64,000 bases of DNA from Nannocystis bainbridge (GTDB lineage Bacteria; Myxococcota_A; Polyangia; Nannocystales; Nannocystaceae), in contig NZ_JAQNDL010000001.1 of NCBI RefSeq assembly GCF_028368995.1, positions 1,984,001 to 2,048,000 of the forward strand, given 5' to 3'. The translations under genes were made by a program, and so were the position numbers. The notes below the pieces were generated by a model. The model saw nothing but the letters and a program-made list of their open reading frames with translations, made no database searches and was not told the origin of the DNA. Shown in pieces: positions 62,498 through 64,000 of the stretch; positions within the stretch are counted from its first letter, which is position 1; the number at the start of each line of letters is the position of its first letter.

Positions 62498-63127
62498 GTG
62501 CCATTCACAATGTATCGAGCCGACACCCGTACCCCAGGAGAGATCAAGAAAGCCGGGGGGTTCCAGGCCAAGGTCCCGCTGACCGTGGCGCAGGCCCAGG
62601 GCTTGATCCGACGCGTCTCTATCGACGCGAACTCCCCCGTCGACATCCCGCACCGGGCGATGGAGCTCAGGGACGCCTTCGCGGATCCCGCAATGGCCGG
62701 GAAGCTCTTCGGCCTCCTCGCCCTCTACCAGGGGATCCGCAAGGGGAAGAGCGGGACGACTGTGCACATTTCGACTTCGGCGAACCAGGGCACCGGCGGA
62801 TACGACGGCAACATCTACGAGATCGTGACGCCGTTCGATCAGCTCTACGAGACGCCGGCAAAGCGAAATGGCCTCGGCGATCCCCGGCTGGTGGCGTCGT
62901 ACGAGGACATGGCGAGAGGCGTCAACCCGAGCATCCTCACCGATCGTGACAATATCGACAGCGCAGCCGAGCTGATCGCCGTCTACAATTCCGGGCAGGG
63001 CTCGCAGGAGGTGGCGTTCTTGACCGACATCCCCCTGAAGTGGATCGAGCGCGTCAAGCTCGACGGCTCCCGGGATTGGCAGATGATGTCGGCCGTGCTC
63101 GCCGGGTCGTCGTCGGCCACGTCGTAA
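62498..63127 (+). CDS. Stand-alone ADP-ribosyltransferase-like protein
   Basis: A 209-residue protein. GTG 62498 is chosen because AAGGAG lies 6 bases upstream; ATG 62483 is the alternative. The fold signals of cholera-toxin/pierisin-type ARTs are present in order. MYRADTRTPGEIKKAGGF holds Arg7 (NAD binding). VHISTSAN holds the S-T-S motif (92-94), followed by GNIYEIVTP. SQEVAFLTDIPLKWIERVK holds the catalytic Glu171 and the ADP-ribosylating turn-turn region. The residue two before the catalytic Glu is Ser instead of Glu or Gln, so target choice or activity may differ. No signal peptide or fused delivery domain is seen. It is divergent from the DUF2589 cassette. Confidence 0.75.
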   Translation: MPFTMYRADTRTPGEIKKAGGFQAKVPLTVAQAQGLIRRVSIDANSPVDIPHRAMELRDAFADPAMAGKLFGLLALYQGIRKGKSGTTVHISTSANQGTGGYDGNIYEIVTPFDQLYETPAKRNGLGDPRLVASYEDMARGVNPSILTDRDNIDSAAELIAVYNSGQGSQEVAFLTDIPLKWIERVKLDGSRDWQMMSAVLAGSSSATS

Positions 63128-63145
63128 GATCGGCACGACGTGCGC

Positions 63146-63400
63146 TCAGCCGGCTCGAAGAGGCATGATCGTCGAGGCGTCGAGCTCGCGACGCCCCGAG
63201 GCCCATGACGCAGACCCGCTCGTGAACCCCGGCGCCTCGGTCGGCAGGTGCCGTCGACCCGGGCGCGATGGGCACGCCTCGGCGGGCAAAGACAAGGGAG
63301 GGCCGAGCGCGGTTCCGGAGCCAGCGCGGTCCACCGATGGCTCGCATGGATCGCCGCGCCCTGCAGCCTGGCGGGCGACCATTCCGCCGAATTTGAACAT
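63146..63400 (-). CDS. Possible small protein with good ribosome-binding site
   Basis: An 84-residue frame from ATG 63400 (MFKFGGMVARQAAGRG) with GAGGAG seven bases upstream. It is convergent with the ADP-ribosyltransferase gene, 18 bp away. The sequence is low in hydrophobics and Ser/Pro/Gly-rich, and no family was recognised. The ribosome-binding site is the main argument for it. It could also be chance. Confidence 0.3.
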   Translation of the reverse strand: MFKFGGMVARQAAGRGDPCEPSVDRAGSGTALGPPLSLPAEACPSRPGRRHLPTEAPGFTSGSASWASGRRELDASTIMPLRAG

Positions 63401-63682
63401 CGGGAGGCTCCTCGTTTCTCGGGTGGGCTGTCCTGCGACCGCTCATTGCGGGTGTCTCGGTGGATCGGGCCGCTCCGTCCAGGCTCGTCGGAGGATGACC
63501 AGCCAGCGCGACGCCCACGGGTGAAGAGCGACGGCCGTCCCGTTGCGATCCAAAATTCTTCGATCTTTTTTCTCGCCCTTCGAATGGCTCATCTTCGCGC
63601 CGGGGCAGGGCGAATCGACCCCATCTCGATCGAGCTCGTTCACCCCGCAACCGCCGCCGCGCCCCCGGCATCCGGCGCGCCC

Positions 63683-64000
63683 TCAAGGCTCGCCGGGCCA
63701 CGTCTGCAGCGAGCCGCTCGGCGAGCCGTCGTGGATCCGCGGCCAGCCGTTCTCCCACCACACCCGATCGACCAGCACCGTCCTGCCCTTGCCCCCGTCT
63801 TGGGTGCCGTTCCCGGCGTTCGTCCACGCGTGATAGACGAAATAATCGAGCCCGCCGACCGGCAGCAGCGTGCCGTGGCCCGGCCCGACCCACCGATCGT
63901 TGTTGACGAGGATCGGCGGCCCCAGCTTCTCATAAGGCCCGAGCAGCGACGCCGAGCGGGCGACGCCGGTGCGGTAGCGGTGATCGTAGACGTTGCCGCT
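63683..64000 (-). CDS. C-terminal part of a GH43-family glycosidase (partial)
   Basis: The last 105 residues of a protein running out of the window, ending at TGA 63685-63683. They contain SASLLGPYEKLGPPILVNND, WVGPGHGTLLPVGGLDYFVY, HAWTN, then GRTVLVDRVWWENGWPRI and DGSPS. The GPYEK..PIL, GPGHG, YHAW and W..GWP series is characteristic of glycoside hydrolase family 43 (arabinanase/xylosidase). The catalytic Asp and the signal peptide lie outside the window. It likely acts on plant-type polysaccharide. Confidence 0.85.
   Translation of the reverse strand, partial: SGNVYDHRYRTGVARSASLLGPYEKLGPPILVNNDRWVGPGHGTLLPVGGLDYFVYHAWTNAGNGTQDGGKGRTVLVDRVWWENGWPRIHDGSPSGSLQTWPGEP

Overview
The window is about 64 kb of very GC-rich chromosome (roughly 70 percent by eye). 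It looks like a myxobacterium of the Nannocystis kind. The signs are many lipoproteins with Thr/Ser/Gly-rich linkers after the lipobox, myxobacterial cysteine-rich repeats, eukaryote-like Ser/Thr kinases and pseudokinases, a CFI-box-CTERM protein and a gene-dense layout. Placement is by gene content only. No rRNA, tRNA or CRISPR array was seen.

Layout. 1-10 kb: the tail of a probable nucleotide cyclase, a small membrane protein, then a type VI secretion (T6SS) module: VgrG, an Eag-type chaperone, a prePAAR transmembrane effector and a candidate immunity protein. This module is flanked by two paralogous pseudokinases whose linkers carry arrays of R-T-E-I/L-F/L motifs. 10-19 kb: a CFI-box-CTERM secreted protein, a periplasmic protein divergent from an active Ser/Thr kinase, recN, and nadK coupled to a receiver-GGDEF-like protein. 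19-25 kb: rplM-rpsI with promoter and terminator, an RRM RNA-binding protein, and a type I hsdM-hsdS pair without hsdR. 25-50 kb: mostly exported proteins (beta-propeller, cysteine-rich and VWA-like lipoproteins, PhoX phosphatase, di-haem cytochrome, pectinacetylesterase-like, amine oxidase and PLD-like proteins), plus an arsR-SRPBCC operon. 50.5-56.7 kb: a second, tightly overlapping T6SS operon: VgrG, a PAAR-amidohydrolase fusion, a propeller-like protein and an FHA-DUF4123 fusion. 57-59 kb: an MDR oxidoreductase divergent from its TetR regulator. 59-63 kb: a cassette of two DUF2589-type proteins, a zinc ribbon and an unknown protein, divergent from a stand-alone ADP-ribosyltransferase-like gene. 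The window ends inside a GH43 glycosidase.

Two themes link the regions. First, T6SS parts recur: two VgrG proteins, two PAAR effectors, an Eag chaperone, a DUF4123 adaptor carrying an FHA domain, and kinase-like proteins rich in possible FHA-ligand threonines. No sheath, baseplate or membrane-complex genes are here, so these are satellite effector islands. Second, a dispersed hairpin family, consensus GACATGTCC-loop-GGACATGTC, occurs more than a dozen times. Many copies lie just after stop codons or between convergent genes, often with a UUCG loop. At least two copies lie in frame inside coding sequences (cytochrome and hsdM).
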